From NCBI GenBank assembly GCA_913009735.1, contig CAJVYU010000018.1, forward strand, positions 1 through 38,521: a stretch of 38,521 bases of DNA, written 5' to 3'. Shown in pieces: positions 8,218 to 16,786 of this stretch (the stretch's first letter is position 1; each line of letters begins with the position of its first letter). Under the pieces are notes generated by a model. It had not been told where the DNA came from and ran no database searches. It worked only from the letters and a program-made list of their open reading frames with translations. The position numbers and the translations under genes are program-made. The DNA is from an uncultured Fidelibacterota bacterium. Lineage in GTDB: Bacteria > Fidelibacterota > Marinisomatia > Marinisomatales > TCS55.

Positions 8218-10134
8218 ATGAATGACATTACCATAACATTCCCGGACAAATCGACACGTTCATTTCCTGCCGGTATAAATTCGCTGCAAATAGCTGAAAG
8301 TATCGGACCTCGTTTAGCGGAAGCAGCTGTTGCCGTAAAAATTGATGACAGGTTTACGGATTTAACCGTCCCCATTGATCACGACGCTAAAGTCGAAATT
8401 GTAACCGGCGATTCAAAAGAAGGGCATGATGTACTATTGCATAGCACTGCCCATTTAATGGCTCAAGCAGTGAAGTCATTATTCCCGGACGCGAAAGTGA
8501 CTATCGGACCTGCCATCGAAAACCGTTTTTATTACGATTTCGATATTGACAGCACATTTTCAGATGTTGACCTGGGAAAAATCGAAGCCAAAATGCAGGC
8601 GTTGGCAAAAAGTGATTATTCAATTTCCAGGCTGGAGTTGAAACGAAATGAGGCGCTGAAAACATTCAAGGAAATGGGAGAAGAGTATAAAGTCGAAATC
8701 ATTGAAGCAATTGATGAAAGTGAGACCATTTCAGTATACCGGCAAGACGATTTTCTGGATTTATGCAGAGGACCTCATGTTCCTTCAACGGGAAAAATTA
8801 AATATTTCAAATTATTAGGTACGTCCGGAGCGTATTGGCGTGGAGATGAAAACAATACTATGCTGCAGCGTATTTATGGTACGGTGTTTAGTTCTAAAAA
8901 AGGCTTAAAAGAATATTTACATAATTTAGAAGAAGCAAAGAAACGGGATCATCGCAAATTAGGTAAAGAACTCAACCTCTTTTTCTTCCATCAATTATCC
9001 CCGGCTAGTCCCTTTTTTACAGATTGGGGCACTATTGTATACAACGGACTGGTAGACTTCATACGTGAATTGTATCAAAAATACGATTATAAAGAAGTAA
9101 TCAGCCCTCAAATTTTTGATATGGAATTGTGGAAGCAGTCCGGACATTATGAAATGTTTATTGATAATATGTTTAGTATGAAAATGGGGGAAAGGGAATT
9201 TGGTTTAAAACCCATGAATTGCCCGGGTCATACGTTGATATATAGCCATGAACTTCATTCCTATCGAGATCTTCCAATTCGTATGGCAGATTTTGGCCGG
9301 CTGCATCGATTTGAAAAAGCCGGAGTTATTTCCGGGCTGACACGTGTTAGAAGTATGTCTCAGGATGATGCGCATATTTTTTGTATGCCTGAACAAATCG
9401 GGGAAGAAATAACCATTCTTTTCGAAATGATCCGTGAGGTATTTAAAGCGTTCAATTTTAATGAAATAACAGTCGCTTTAAGTACAAAACCGGAAAAAGC
9501 ATTGGGTGATGCGAAACTTTGGGATTTGGCTGAGAGCACTTTAAATGAATTACTTGAAAAATCTGACTTCAATTTTACCATCGATGAGGGAGAAGGTGCA
9601 TTCTATGGACCCAAAATCGATTTTAATGTAAAAGATGCATTGAAGAGGGATCACCAGTTGGCAACCGTTCAACTTGATTTCGTCCTTCCTGAACGATTTA
9701 AACTGAAGTACATTGCTCAAGATGGATCTGATAAACGACCGGTGATGATCCATCGTGCTATTTTAGGTTCACTAGAGCGGTTTTTCGGTGTTTATCTTGA
9801 ACACTGTGGAGGAGATTTCCCTCTTTGGCTTGCCCCAAGACAAATCGCTGTATTGCCAGTATCAGATAAAGTAATCGATTATGCATCACATGTTACAGAT
9901 GAATTAAGTTCAAGCGGTTTTAGAGTTGAGCTGGATGGAAAAGCGGATAAAATCGGAGCTAAAATCCGTCAGGCAGAATTAAGTAAAATTAACATAATGC
10001 TCATCGTCGGCGAAAAAGAAGCGGAGGCCGGTACGGTTTCTGTGAGAAAAAGACATCAAGGCGATTTGGGATCAATACCATTAAATGATTTGATTCATTC
10101 ATTACAAAAGGAAATAAACAAAAGGAGTTCATAA
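8218..10134 (+). CDS. thrS: Threonine-tRNA ligase
   Basis: A 638-residue class II aminoacyl-tRNA synthetase charging tRNA-Thr. An N-terminal TGS domain (about 1-62) is followed by the editing domain with HSTAHLMAQAVK near 77-88 and a downstream Cys-containing LCRGPHVP segment. The catalytic core has the zinc-ligand motif MNCPGHTLIYSHE, motif 2 around FGRLHRFEKAGVISGLTRVR, and QDDAHIFC. The C-terminal anticodon-binding domain starts near LAPRQIAVLPVSD. Length matches the family. It is the first gene of the translation cluster, and its stop codon shares one base with the probable infC start. Confidence 0.97.
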   Translation: MNDITITFPDKSTRSFPAGINSLQIAESIGPRLAEAAVAVKIDDRFTDLTVPIDHDAKVEIVTGDSKEGHDVLLHSTAHLMAQAVKSLFPDAKVTIGPAIENRFYYDFDIDSTFSDVDLGKIEAKMQALAKSDYSISRLELKRNEALKTFKEMGEEYKVEIIEAIDESETISVYRQDDFLDLCRGPHVPSTGKIKYFKLLGTSGAYWRGDENNTMLQRIYGTVFSSKKGLKEYLHNLEEAKKRDHRKLGKELNLFFFHQLSPASPFFTDWGTIVYNGLVDFIRELYQKYDYKEVISPQIFDMELWKQSGHYEMFIDNMFSMKMGEREFGLKPMNCPGHTLIYSHELHSYRDLPIRMADFGRLHRFEKAGVISGLTRVRSMSQDDAHIFCMPEQIGEEITILFEMIREVFKAFNFNEITVALSTKPEKALGDAKLWDLAESTLNELLEKSDFNFTIDEGEGAFYGPKIDFNVKDALKRDHQLATVQLDFVLPERFKLKYIAQDGSDKRPVMIHRAILGSLERFFGVYLEHCGGDFPLWLAPRQIAVLPVSDKVIDYASHVTDELSSSGFRVELDGKADKIGAKIRQAELSKINIMLIVGEKEAEAGTVSVRKRHQGDLGSIPLNDLIHSLQKEINKRSS

Positions 10135-10649
10135 TCGGAAAAAAGATAAAAACACGTGTAAACAATAAAATAAACGCTTCGGAAGTCATGCTCATTACCG
10201 AAGATGGCACAAAAGTTGGTGTTGTTAATATTAATGAAGCAATAGCAAAAGCCCAGGAAAGTGGTCTTGATTTGGTTGAAGTTGCTCCAAATGCAAATCC
10301 ACCGGTATGTAAAATATTAGATTTTGGTAAAATCAAATATGAAGCAAAGAAAAAACTACAAAATAGTAAGAAAAAACAACATGTTATCAAAATAAAAGAA
10401 CTTCGAGTTCGGCCTGGAATTGGTGAACATGATCTACAAACAAAAATGAACCTGGGAAGAAAATTTCTATTAGACGGATGTAAATTAAAGATAACGGTAA
10501 TGTTTCGTGGTCGAGAGTTATCCCGCGTCCAGGATTTAGGAGATTCCATATTAGCACGAGTGGATGCCTTTCTGGAAGATATTGCAGAACCGGAAGAAAA
10601 ATCAGAATTAGAGGGACGAAGAATTTCCCTCATGTACATTGCAAAGTAG
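10134..10649 (+). CDS. infC: Translation initiation factor IF-3 with apparent AUC start
   Basis: IF-3 binds the 30S subunit, prevents 50S joining and discriminates start codons. The first ATG (10188) would cut off the conserved N-terminus RVNNKINASEV that aligns with IF-3 NEQIRAREV. The frame is open back to the thrS stop with no ATG, GTG or TTG in a suitable place. AAAGGAG (10121-10127) lies six bases before ATC at 10134, which shares one base with the thrS TAA. That start gives 171 residues, close to the family length. ATA at 10131 is a worse-spaced alternative. Rare AUU/AUC starts on infC are known from other bacteria and underlie autoregulation. The motif APNANPPVCKILDFGK is diagnostic. 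Confidence 0.9.
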   Translation: MGKKIKTRVNNKINASEVMLITEDGTKVGVVNINEAIAKAQESGLDLVEVAPNANPPVCKILDFGKIKYEAKKKLQNSKKKQHVIKIKELRVRPGIGEHDLQTKMNLGRKFLLDGCKLKITVMFRGRELSRVQDLGDSILARVDAFLEDIAEPEEKSELEGRRISLMYIAK

Positions 10650-10658
10650 GAGAAGAGA

Positions 10659-10853
10659 ATGCCTAAGATGAAAACACGTCGGAGCGCCGCAAAGCGGTTC
10701 AAGTTAACCGGAACCGGACGTATTCGACGAAACAAAGCAAACCATAGACACATGCTCATCAGGCGGAGTAACAGCGTAAAACGTAAAATGCGTAAAGCAG
10801 GTTTCGTTGCCAAAGCTGAAGAAAAACGCGTCCGCAAGATGCTTGGAATCTAA
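10659..10853 (+). CDS. rpmI: 50S ribosomal protein L35
   Basis: A 64-residue, strongly basic protein with the L35 signature PKMKTRRSAAKRFKLTGTG at the N-terminus and NHRHMLIRRS in the middle. It starts 9 nt after infC with GGAGAAGAG as ribosome site. The position between infC and rplT is the conserved IF3-L35-L20 arrangement. In that operon L20 commonly represses translation of L35; whether it does so here cannot be judged from the sequence alone. Confidence 0.96.
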   Translation: MPKMKTRRSAAKRFKLTGTGRIRRNKANHRHMLIRRSNSVKRKMRKAGFVAKAEEKRVRKMLGI

Positions 10854-10865
10854 AAGGAGTATAAG

Positions 10866-11213
10866 ATGCCGAGAGCAAATAGTTCTGTGCCTCGACACAG
10901 ACGTCATCGTAAGGTAGTAAAGCAGGCCAAAGGCTACTATGGTGCCCGGAGCCGCAATTTCAAAGCTGCAAAAGACGCAGTTTGGAAAGCAGGGCAATAT
11001 GCCTATCGTGATCGCCGTCAGCGGAAACGTTTTTTCCGCAGATTATGGATCACGCGCATTAACGCGGCTGTCCGACAACATGGTATGTCCTATTCTGCAT
11101 TTATTGCCGGATTGAAAGAAAAAGAGATTGAGCTGGATCGCAAGGTCCTTGCCGATATGGCAATGAACAATCCTGATTCTTTCGCTGAACTTGTGAGTTC
11201 TGTCAAGAACTGA
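10866..11213 (+). CDS. rplT: 50S ribosomal protein L20
   Basis: A 115-residue basic ribosomal protein that binds 23S rRNA early in 50S assembly. Signatures are [19 protein letters not shown] at the N-terminus, [39 protein letters not shown] and [23 protein letters not shown] precedes the ATG. The stop lies 2 nt before pheS, so the IF3-L35-L20 group appears continuous with the phenylalanyl-tRNA synthetase genes. Confidence 0.97.
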   Translation: MPRANSSVPRHRRHRKVVKQAKGYYGARSRNFKAAKDAVWKAGQYAYRDRRQRKRFFRRLWITRINAAVRQHGMSYSAFIAGLKEKEIELDRKVLADMAMNNPDSFAELVSSVKN

Positions 11214-11215
11214 CA

Positions 11216-12205
11216 ATGTCAATCCTTGAGTCTATAAAGTCGGTCCGAAATTCCTTTCGGGCCGACATTGACTCTTTTCCCACCGACCCCCGGGAAATTG
11301 AATCACTGCGTACAAAATATTTTGGCCGGAAAGGATTACTCGCAGGGCTCTATTCCACTTTAGCTGAATTATCCATTTCTGAAAAACCGGCTGCCGGTCA
11401 ACAAATTAATTCACTGAAAAATGAGCTCCAGGGGGAATTTGACCGTCAAACCAGTTATTCCCAAACAGATGAAAAGGGTGATCAGGAATTATTGGATTTA
11501 TCTTTACCCGGGCTTCCATTCAAAAGCGGCTCCGTTCATCCGTTACAGCAAACGCTGGATGAAATAAAATCGATTTTTAAATCCGTTGGTTTTAAAGTGG
11601 CTTATGGACCGGAAATTGAAGATGATTACCACAATTTTGAAGCATTAAACATCCCCAAACATCATCCTGCAAGAGATATGCAGGATACGTTCTTTATAAC
11701 GGATAATATGGTATTGCGTACGCATACATCCAATGTTCAGATCCATTTAATGGAGAATCGTGAACCGCCGTTGCGTTATGTTGTTCCCGGACGTGTATAT
11801 CGCAATGAAGCAGTCAGTTATAAAAGTTATTGTTTATTTCACCAGATCGAGGGTCTTTATGTTGACAAACATGTTTCCATGGCAGATCTGAAGGGAATTA
11901 TAGACTATTTTGTGAAACGCTTTTTTGGCGAGAATACACAGATGAGATTCCGCCCAAGTTATTTTCCATTTACCGAACCCAGTGCGGAAGTTGATATCTG
12001 GGATGAAAAACGGGGGAAATGGATGGAAATCCTCGGGTGCGGTATGGTCGATCCTAATGTGTTTGATAATATAGGTTACGATTCCAGTGTCTGGCACGGA
12101 TATGCTTTTGGAATGGGTATTGAACGGATGACCATGCTAAAGTTTGGCATTGATGATATTCGCCTGTTTTATCAGAACGATGTGCGCTTTCTGGAGCAAT
12201 TCTGA
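11216..12205 (+). CDS. pheS: Phenylalanine-tRNA ligase alpha subunit
   Basis: A 329-residue class II synthetase catalytic subunit. An N-terminal coiled-coil region (about 1-90) that would contact tRNA is followed by the catalytic domain: HPLQQTLDEIKSIF near 103, ALNIPKHHPARDMQDTF, LRTHTSNVQIHLM, PGRVYRNE, FRPSYFPFTEPSAEVDI, GCGMVDPNVF and the C-terminal GFGIER-like motif FGMGIERMTMLKFGI. The stop codon shares one base with the pheT ATG (TGATG), as expected for stoichiometric coupling of the alpha and beta subunits. Typical length. Confidence 0.97.
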   Translation: MSILESIKSVRNSFRADIDSFPTDPREIESLRTKYFGRKGLLAGLYSTLAELSISEKPAAGQQINSLKNELQGEFDRQTSYSQTDEKGDQELLDLSLPGLPFKSGSVHPLQQTLDEIKSIFKSVGFKVAYGPEIEDDYHNFEALNIPKHHPARDMQDTFFITDNMVLRTHTSNVQIHLMENREPPLRYVVPGRVYRNEAVSYKSYCLFHQIEGLYVDKHVSMADLKGIIDYFVKRFFGENTQMRFRPSYFPFTEPSAEVDIWDEKRGKWMEILGCGMVDPNVFDNIGYDSSVWHGYAFGMGIERMTMLKFGIDDIRLFYQNDVRFLEQF

Positions 12206-14571
12206 TGCGTGTTTCTATCAATTGGCTGCGACAATACGTTGAAATCAACGAATCTCCGGATGAACTGGCGGATATGCTGTCTATGCTCGGGCTGGAAGCA
12301 GAAGTGCCGGAAAAACAGCATTTTTCAGGTATTGTGGTCGGACTCGTAATAAAAGCAGAAAAGCATCCCAACGCTGACCGCCTGAAATTATGCATCGTAT
12401 CGGATGGCGAAGAAGAGTTTCAAGTGGTTTGCGGCGCTCCAAATGTCGATGCCGGGCAAAAAGTTCCTTTTGCAAAAGTCGGGGCCGTTCTGGGCGACGA
12501 TTTTATAATTACAAGAGCTAAAATCAGAGGAGAGCACAGTGATGGCATGATTTGTTCCGAGAGCGAACTGGGCTTATCAGACAATCAAGAAGGTATCATG
12601 GTATTGGATGACAAAGCCAAACCCGGAACTGATTTCAACGACTATTTTACCGATCAGGATTATTTAGAGATCGATTTGACACCTAACCGTCCTGACTGCA
12701 TGTCCCATTTCGGTGTGGCACGTGATATTGCCGCAAAAACCGGCCGTAAACTCAATCAAATTATTTATAAAGAAAAAGAATTCAAATCCAATGATGTTGA
12801 AAAAATGCTAACAATCAATATCGAAGATCCCGATTCATGTCCTCGATACGTTGCCGGTGTTGTAAAAAATATACATATCGGTCCATCTCCCGGCTGGATG
12901 AAGGCAGCATTAGAATCTGCGGGTCAGCGCAGCATTAACAATATTGTCGATATTTCCAATTATGTTTTATTGGAAATGGGCCATCCAACCCACATCTTTG
13001 ATTATGATAAAATTCCATCAAAAACAATTTCCATCCGTAAAGCGAAAAAGGGGGAATCTTTTAAAACGCTTGATGAATTAGATCGAACGTTAACAGACCA
13101 GCTATTAATCACCGACGGTAAGCATCCAATTGCCATTGCCGGTGTAATGGGTGGATATGATTCTGCAGTAAGCGAATCAAGCAAAAATGTTTTGATCGAA
13201 AGTGCTTATTTTGATCCAATTACCATACGTTTAGGAGCAAAATCACTTAACATGACAACAGATGCATCCAAACGGTTTGAACGGGGTGCTGATCCGGATG
13301 GCGCCATGAATGCGTATTGGCGTGTAGTAGAATTATTGGAGGATCTGGCCGGGGGGGAATGGGTACCCGGAATTATAGATGCCTACCCAAAAAAGATCGT
13401 GCAGAAATCAATCACTTTAACTCGACAGAAGGTCGATATATTAGCCGGAGTTGATTTATCTGATGATTTTATTAAGGACACTCTATCTTCATTAGAAATT
13501 GTTGTTGATGAATCCGGTGTGGGTACCTGGACGTGCAAGCAACCGCCGTTTCGACCGGACCTTGAACGAGAAGTCGATTTGATTGAAGAACTGTGCCGCA
13601 TGGTTGGATATGATCATATACCTGCCAGTTTCCACTACAAAGGATTATATGATCCGGGAGATATCGACCCCGAAGACGGAATTACCAACATAACAGCTGT
13701 ATTGAGTGGATTAGGCTTTAATCAGTGTTATTTAAATTCCTTGACAGATGAAAAAACAAGCAACCTGATGGGAAATAATGCTATTCCAATGAAAAATCCC
13801 TTAAGCAGTGCAATGTCTCATTTACGTACGTCATTATTTCCCGGACTACTCCAAACGCTGAATCATAATATTCACAGTGGATTCAACCATTTAAGACTCT
13901 TTGAAATTGGCAACATTTATTACCGGGACACTGAATATACCGAACAGCTTCAATTGGTAGGAATCATTCACGGCGAAATGCAGAGTGAAAATGTTCATGG
14001 AGAGGCATTACCCCATTCATTCTATACATTAAAAAGCTATATATCCGGATTTTTTGCCGGTCTTAACTTGCCGGAGTTATCTTTTAAAACGAATAAACAT
14101 AATCATTATGAATATGGTGTCAGTATCCGATATAATCAATCTGAAATAGGTTATTGCGGCAAACTGAATCAGTCTATTCTCACAGTGTTGGATATCGATG
14201 CTAAAAATGTCTTTGGCTTTCAGATTGATTTAAAACAAATTATTCAGGCAATGAATCAATCGATTAAATACGAATCCATTATTCCATTTCCAAAAGTGGA
14301 ACGGGATTTGAATTTTGTAATGAATGAATATATTGAAGCGGAAGATGTAATATTATCCATTAAGAATGCCGGGGGTGCAAATTTTCAATCTGCATTTCCT
14401 AAAAATATTTTTAGACATAAGTCACTTGGCGAAAATAAAAAAAGTATCACCTTTAATATCATGTTTCAGAGCCCTTCAAAAACACTTGAAGAAGCGGAGA
14501 TAAACTCCGTAATAAATGATATTACAGCTACCATAGAAAAAGATTTTAGTGCTAAATTAAGAGACCAATAA
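12205..14571 (+). CDS. pheT: Phenylalanine-tRNA ligase beta subunit
   Basis: A 788-residue beta subunit, usual length for the long bacterial form. It begins with MRVSINWLRQYVEI, then an EMAP/OB-type tRNA-binding domain (about 40-150, HPNADRLKLC and VVCGAPNV). The B3/B4 editing region has LTPNRPDCMSHFGVARDIAA and NNIVDISNYVLLEMGHPTH. A B5 domain follows, then the catalytic-like core with HLRTSLFPGLL, and a C-terminal anticodon-binding ferredoxin-like domain with PFPKVERDLNFV. It overlaps pheS by one base. No frameshift or missing domain seen. Confidence 0.97.
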   Translation: MRVSINWLRQYVEINESPDELADMLSMLGLEAEVPEKQHFSGIVVGLVIKAEKHPNADRLKLCIVSDGEEEFQVVCGAPNVDAGQKVPFAKVGAVLGDDFIITRAKIRGEHSDGMICSESELGLSDNQEGIMVLDDKAKPGTDFNDYFTDQDYLEIDLTPNRPDCMSHFGVARDIAAKTGRKLNQIIYKEKEFKSNDVEKMLTINIEDPDSCPRYVAGVVKNIHIGPSPGWMKAALESAGQRSINNIVDISNYVLLEMGHPTHIFDYDKIPSKTISIRKAKKGESFKTLDELDRTLTDQLLITDGKHPIAIAGVMGGYDSAVSESSKNVLIESAYFDPITIRLGAKSLNMTTDASKRFERGADPDGAMNAYWRVVELLEDLAGGEWVPGIIDAYPKKIVQKSITLTRQKVDILAGVDLSDDFIKDTLSSLEIVVDESGVGTWTCKQPPFRPDLEREVDLIEELCRMVGYDHIPASFHYKGLYDPGDIDPEDGITNITAVLSGLGFNQCYLNSLTDEKTSNLMGNNAIPMKNPLSSAMSHLRTSLFPGLLQTLNHNIHSGFNHLRLFEIGNIYYRDTEYTEQLQLVGIIHGEMQSENVHGEALPHSFYTLKSYISGFFAGLNLPELSFKTNKHNHYEYGVSIRYNQSEIGYCGKLNQSILTVLDIDAKNVFGFQIDLKQIIQAMNQSIKYESIIPFPKVERDLNFVMNEYIEAEDVILSIKNAGGANFQSAFPKNIFRHKSLGENKKSITFNIMFQSPSKTLEEAEINSVINDITATIEKDFSAKLRDQ

Positions 14572-14591
14572 ACTAAACGGGGACAAAAATT

Positions 14592-14879
14592 ATGGATAAT
14601 GATAGTTTAGCTCGCGTTACCATTTATGGGCATGAGTATACAGTCAAAGCTCCTGCAGATTCTACCTATATCAAAAGCATTGCTGAATTTGTTGATACAA
14701 AAATGAGAGAAGTTCAAGACAAAATGCCCAGTGAACAATCGACAGAACGCATCGCCATTTTAGCCGCTATGAATATTTCTGATGAATTATTATCTATAAG
14801 AAACGACAAAGAAACCTTTTCAACTGAAATTGAAAATAAAATTCAGTCTCTTATCGAGATTATCGACGAGAATATTTAG
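14592..14879 (+). CDS. zapA: Cell division protein ZapA
   Basis: A 95-residue protein of the ZapA family, which cross-links FtsZ filaments at midcell. The N-terminus ARVTIYGHEYTVKAPADSTYIKSIAEFVDTKM matches the conserved beta-strand and helix of ZapA, and the rest is a long predicted helix or coiled coil. It lies 20 nt after pheT with a GGGGAC-type ribosome site. A zapA gene next to pheT is common in FCB bacteria. The 64-nt gap to folD is too short for the 6S RNA gene often found after zapA elsewhere. Confidence 0.85.
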   Translation: MDNDSLARVTIYGHEYTVKAPADSTYIKSIAEFVDTKMREVQDKMPSEQSTERIAILAAMNISDELLSIRNDKETFSTEIENKIQSLIEIIDENI

Positions 14880-14943
14880 TCATCAGCCGCGAAGATTCAC
14901 GAAGAATATGTAACTTATCAATAAAATTAAAGATCTTTTTATT

Positions 14944-15849
14944 ATGGCCGAAGTATTGATATTATCCGGAAAAACAGTCAGCCAGCACGTTTATCATTCC
15001 CTCCAACCCAGGATAGATTCACTGACCCGGTCAGGCGTAATACCCGGTCTCGCAGTTGTTTTGGTAGGTGATAATCCAGCTTCTCAAATTTATGTCAATA
15101 GTAAAGCAAAACGATTTGATAAATTGGGTTTGTTCTCTGAAACGTTCAAATTACCTGAAAATATACCTGAAAATGACATTTTATCTTTAATAAACGATTT
15201 AAATAATGATAATCGCTTTCATGGCATTCTAGTGCAAATGCCCTTACCGGAACACCTGAATGAATCCACCGTTATCCGGACAATCAACCCGGAAAAAGAT
15301 GTGGATGGCTTTCATCCGGAAAATATGGGACTTCTGGCATCGGGAATCCCCCGTTTTATCCCTTGTACACCAAAAGGAATTATGCGCATTCTTGAGTATT
15401 ATCAAATAGATCCTTCCGGGAAACATGTGGTTGTGATTGGGCGCAGCAATATTGTCGGGCGACCCGTTTCTATCTTGATGAGTTTGAAACAAGAATTTTC
15501 CAATGCAACAACAACGATTTGTCATTCCGGAACGTCTGATATTTCTTATTTCACTCGTCAGGCTGATATTCTGATTGCAGCTATGGGTGTACCTGAATTT
15601 GTAAAAGCTCATCAAGTAAAAAAGGGCGTTGTGATCATTGATGTGGGGATTAACAGGGTAGAGGATGATTCTAAAAAAGGATACACATTAGTTGGTGATG
15701 TTGATTTTATTAACGTCGCAGAAAAAGCGTCAGCCATTACACCGGTTCCCGGCGGCGTAGGAGTGATGACAATCGCAATGCTAGTGGAAAATACAGTCGA
15801 GGCTGCAGAACATTTGGTGAGTGGTGGAGTCGTAGCTGGTGATTTGTAA
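14944..15849 (+). CDS. folD: Methylenetetrahydrofolate dehydrogenase/cyclohydrolase
   Basis: A 301-residue bifunctional enzyme interconverting 5,10-methylene-THF and 10-formyl-THF in one-carbon metabolism. Signatures are VVLVGDNPASQIYVNSKAK with the catalytic Lys, GILVQMPLPEHL, NPEKDVDGFHPENMG, FIPCTPKGIM, VVIGRSNIVGRPVSILM for NADP binding, and ITPVPGGVGVMTIAML at the C-terminus. No good Shine-Dalgarno box precedes the ATG, but the N-terminus is complete here. The final codons run into an inverted repeat downstream. Confidence 0.96.
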   Translation: MAEVLILSGKTVSQHVYHSLQPRIDSLTRSGVIPGLAVVLVGDNPASQIYVNSKAKRFDKLGLFSETFKLPENIPENDILSLINDLNNDNRFHGILVQMPLPEHLNESTVIRTINPEKDVDGFHPENMGLLASGIPRFIPCTPKGIMRILEYYQIDPSGKHVVVIGRSNIVGRPVSILMSLKQEFSNATTTICHSGTSDISYFTRQADILIAAMGVPEFVKAHQVKKGVVIIDVGINRVEDDSKKGYTLVGDVDFINVAEKASAITPVPGGVGVMTIAMLVENTVEAAEHLVSGGVVAGDL

Positions 15850-15886
15850 CTGGTAGATTGGTTTCTAGTTACTACTCACCAGTTAC
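15847..15886. repeat. TAACTGGT-type inverted repeat after folD
   Basis: GTAACTGGT, beginning at the folD stop codon, is repeated inverted as ACCAGTTAC about 30 nt later, with a further CTAGTTACTA between them. The same TAACTGG motif recurs around the element at 23560-23609. No T-tract follows, so it is a weak terminator candidate. It resembles short self-complementary intergenic repeats. Confidence 0.45.
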
Positions 15887-15952
15887 TAATAACCTATCAC
15901 AAGTTATATTTAATAAACATTAATTTCACATTTACTAATATTGAAAAATATA

Positions 15953-16004
15953 CGCCCGTAGCTTCCCGATTTATCGGGACAGGTAGCTTCGCTTCGCTAC
16001 GGAC
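15953..16004 (+). repeat. Palindromic element with tRNA-Arg-like 5' end
   Basis: CGCCCGTAGCT (15953-15963) is identical to positions 2-12 of the tRNA-Arg gene that starts 25 nt beyond this element. It is followed by the hairpin TCCCGATTTATCGGGA (15964-15979), whose core is identical to the hairpin inserted in the tRNA-Val copy. GTAGC...GCTACGG further on forms an outer inverted repeat. Part of the tRNA similarity (CCGTAGC) may belong to the element itself, so the tRNA origin is less certain than in the tRNA-Val case. Confidence 0.6.
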
Positions 16005-16028
16005 AATGCTTATTTTAATGAACAAGAT

Positions 16029-16102
16029 GCGCCCGTAGCTCAGCTGGATAGAGCGCTTGCCTCCGGAGCAAGAGGTCACAGGTTCGAATCCTGTCGGGCG
16101 TA
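16029..16102 (+). tRNA. tRNA-Arg(CCG)
   Basis: A 74-nt cloverleaf. The acceptor arm is GCGCCCG/CGGGCGT with a G-U pair at 1-72, discriminator A, and no encoded CCA. The D arm has TAGCTCAGCTGGATAGAGC. The anticodon stem CTTGC/GCAAG encloses CTCCGGA, giving anticodon CCG for arginine. The T arm ACAGG-TTCGAAT-CCTGT is standard. A toxin-antitoxin pair begins about 100 nt downstream. Confidence 0.95.
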
Positions 16103-16205
16103 CTTATAGACACCGAGACCAATTAAGGATTCTAACTTATAAACCCCTTTAACTGCACCAATATAGATATGTTGAATTTGGTTCTTATTTAGGTTATATT
16201 TTGTT

Positions 16206-16463
16206 ATGTTTAAGTTGCAGCAAACAAAGAAATTCCAAAAAGAATTTGGAAAACTTGAAAAACGAAGAAAGTATCTTATTTTGGAAAAACTATCGTTGTT
16301 AGCTATTGGGAATTGGGAGCCGTTGGACATTAAAAAACTAATAGGATCTGATGAGTATTATAGAATTAGAAGTGGGAACTACAGAATTTTATTTGAGAAA
16401 AGAAAAACTGAATTGGTAATTATTTTAATTTCAGTTAAACATAGAAAGGAGATTTATAGATGA
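16206..16463 (+). CDS. RelE/ParE-superfamily toxin
   Basis: An 85-residue basic protein of the RelE type, which in characterised members cleaves mRNA at the ribosome. It begins FKLQQTKKFQKEFGKLEKR and ends with the core EYYRIRSGNYRILFE plus VIILISVKHRKEIYR, the usual arrangement of catalytic basic residues. The TGA stop overlaps the antitoxin ATG in ATGA, so translation is coupled, in toxin-first order as in HigBA-like modules. Its place next to tRNA-Arg suggests acquisition by transfer. Activity is inferred from family. Confidence 0.85.
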   Translation: MFKLQQTKKFQKEFGKLEKRRKYLILEKLSLLAIGNWEPLDIKKLIGSDEYYRIRSGNYRILFEKRKTELVIILISVKHRKEIYR

Positions 16464-16786
16464 GTATTCAAGTAATAAAGAAAAAACAAAAGGTTGATTA
16501 TGTTATCATCCCTTATGATGAATTTATCACATATGCTGATGAAGGTTTAATTGATGTTGCCTATATTCAGGATGTTCTAAGTGATTCTTTGGGTGGCGAA
16601 ATCGTTGATTTTAATTTTGAGGATTATGTGGATAATCCCGTCCATTTGCTACGTTTAAATGCTGGCCTTACTCAAAAGGAATTGGCTGAAAAAATGGATG
16701 TGACACAAGCGTATATCTCTAAACTGGAACGAACCAACCCGGTATCAACAAAAGCATTAAAAAAAGTAAGCGATTTATTGAAATGA
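16460..16786 (+). CDS. XRE-family antitoxin partnered with RelE-type toxin
   Basis: A 108-residue protein. The C-terminal third (about 66-108) is a Cro/XRE helix-turn-helix: LLRLNAGLTQKELAEKMDVTQAYISKLER. The N-terminal part, with KKKQKVDYVIIPYDEFITYADE, recalls the short strand of Phd/YefM-like antitoxins and is followed by an acidic linker (about 40-62) that could wrap the basic toxin. It would neutralise the upstream toxin and repress the operon. AAAGGAG lies shortly before its ATG, inside the toxin gene. Confidence 0.82.
   Translation: MSIQVIKKKQKVDYVIIPYDEFITYADEGLIDVAYIQDVLSDSLGGEIVDFNFEDYVDNPVHLLRLNAGLTQKELAEKMDVTQAYISKLERTNPVSTKALKKVSDLLK

Noticed and set aside
10001-10837. A 278-codon open frame on the minus strand
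   Set aside because: It is antisense to the end of thrS, infC and rpmI, all of which are certain; composition is that of a shadow frame.
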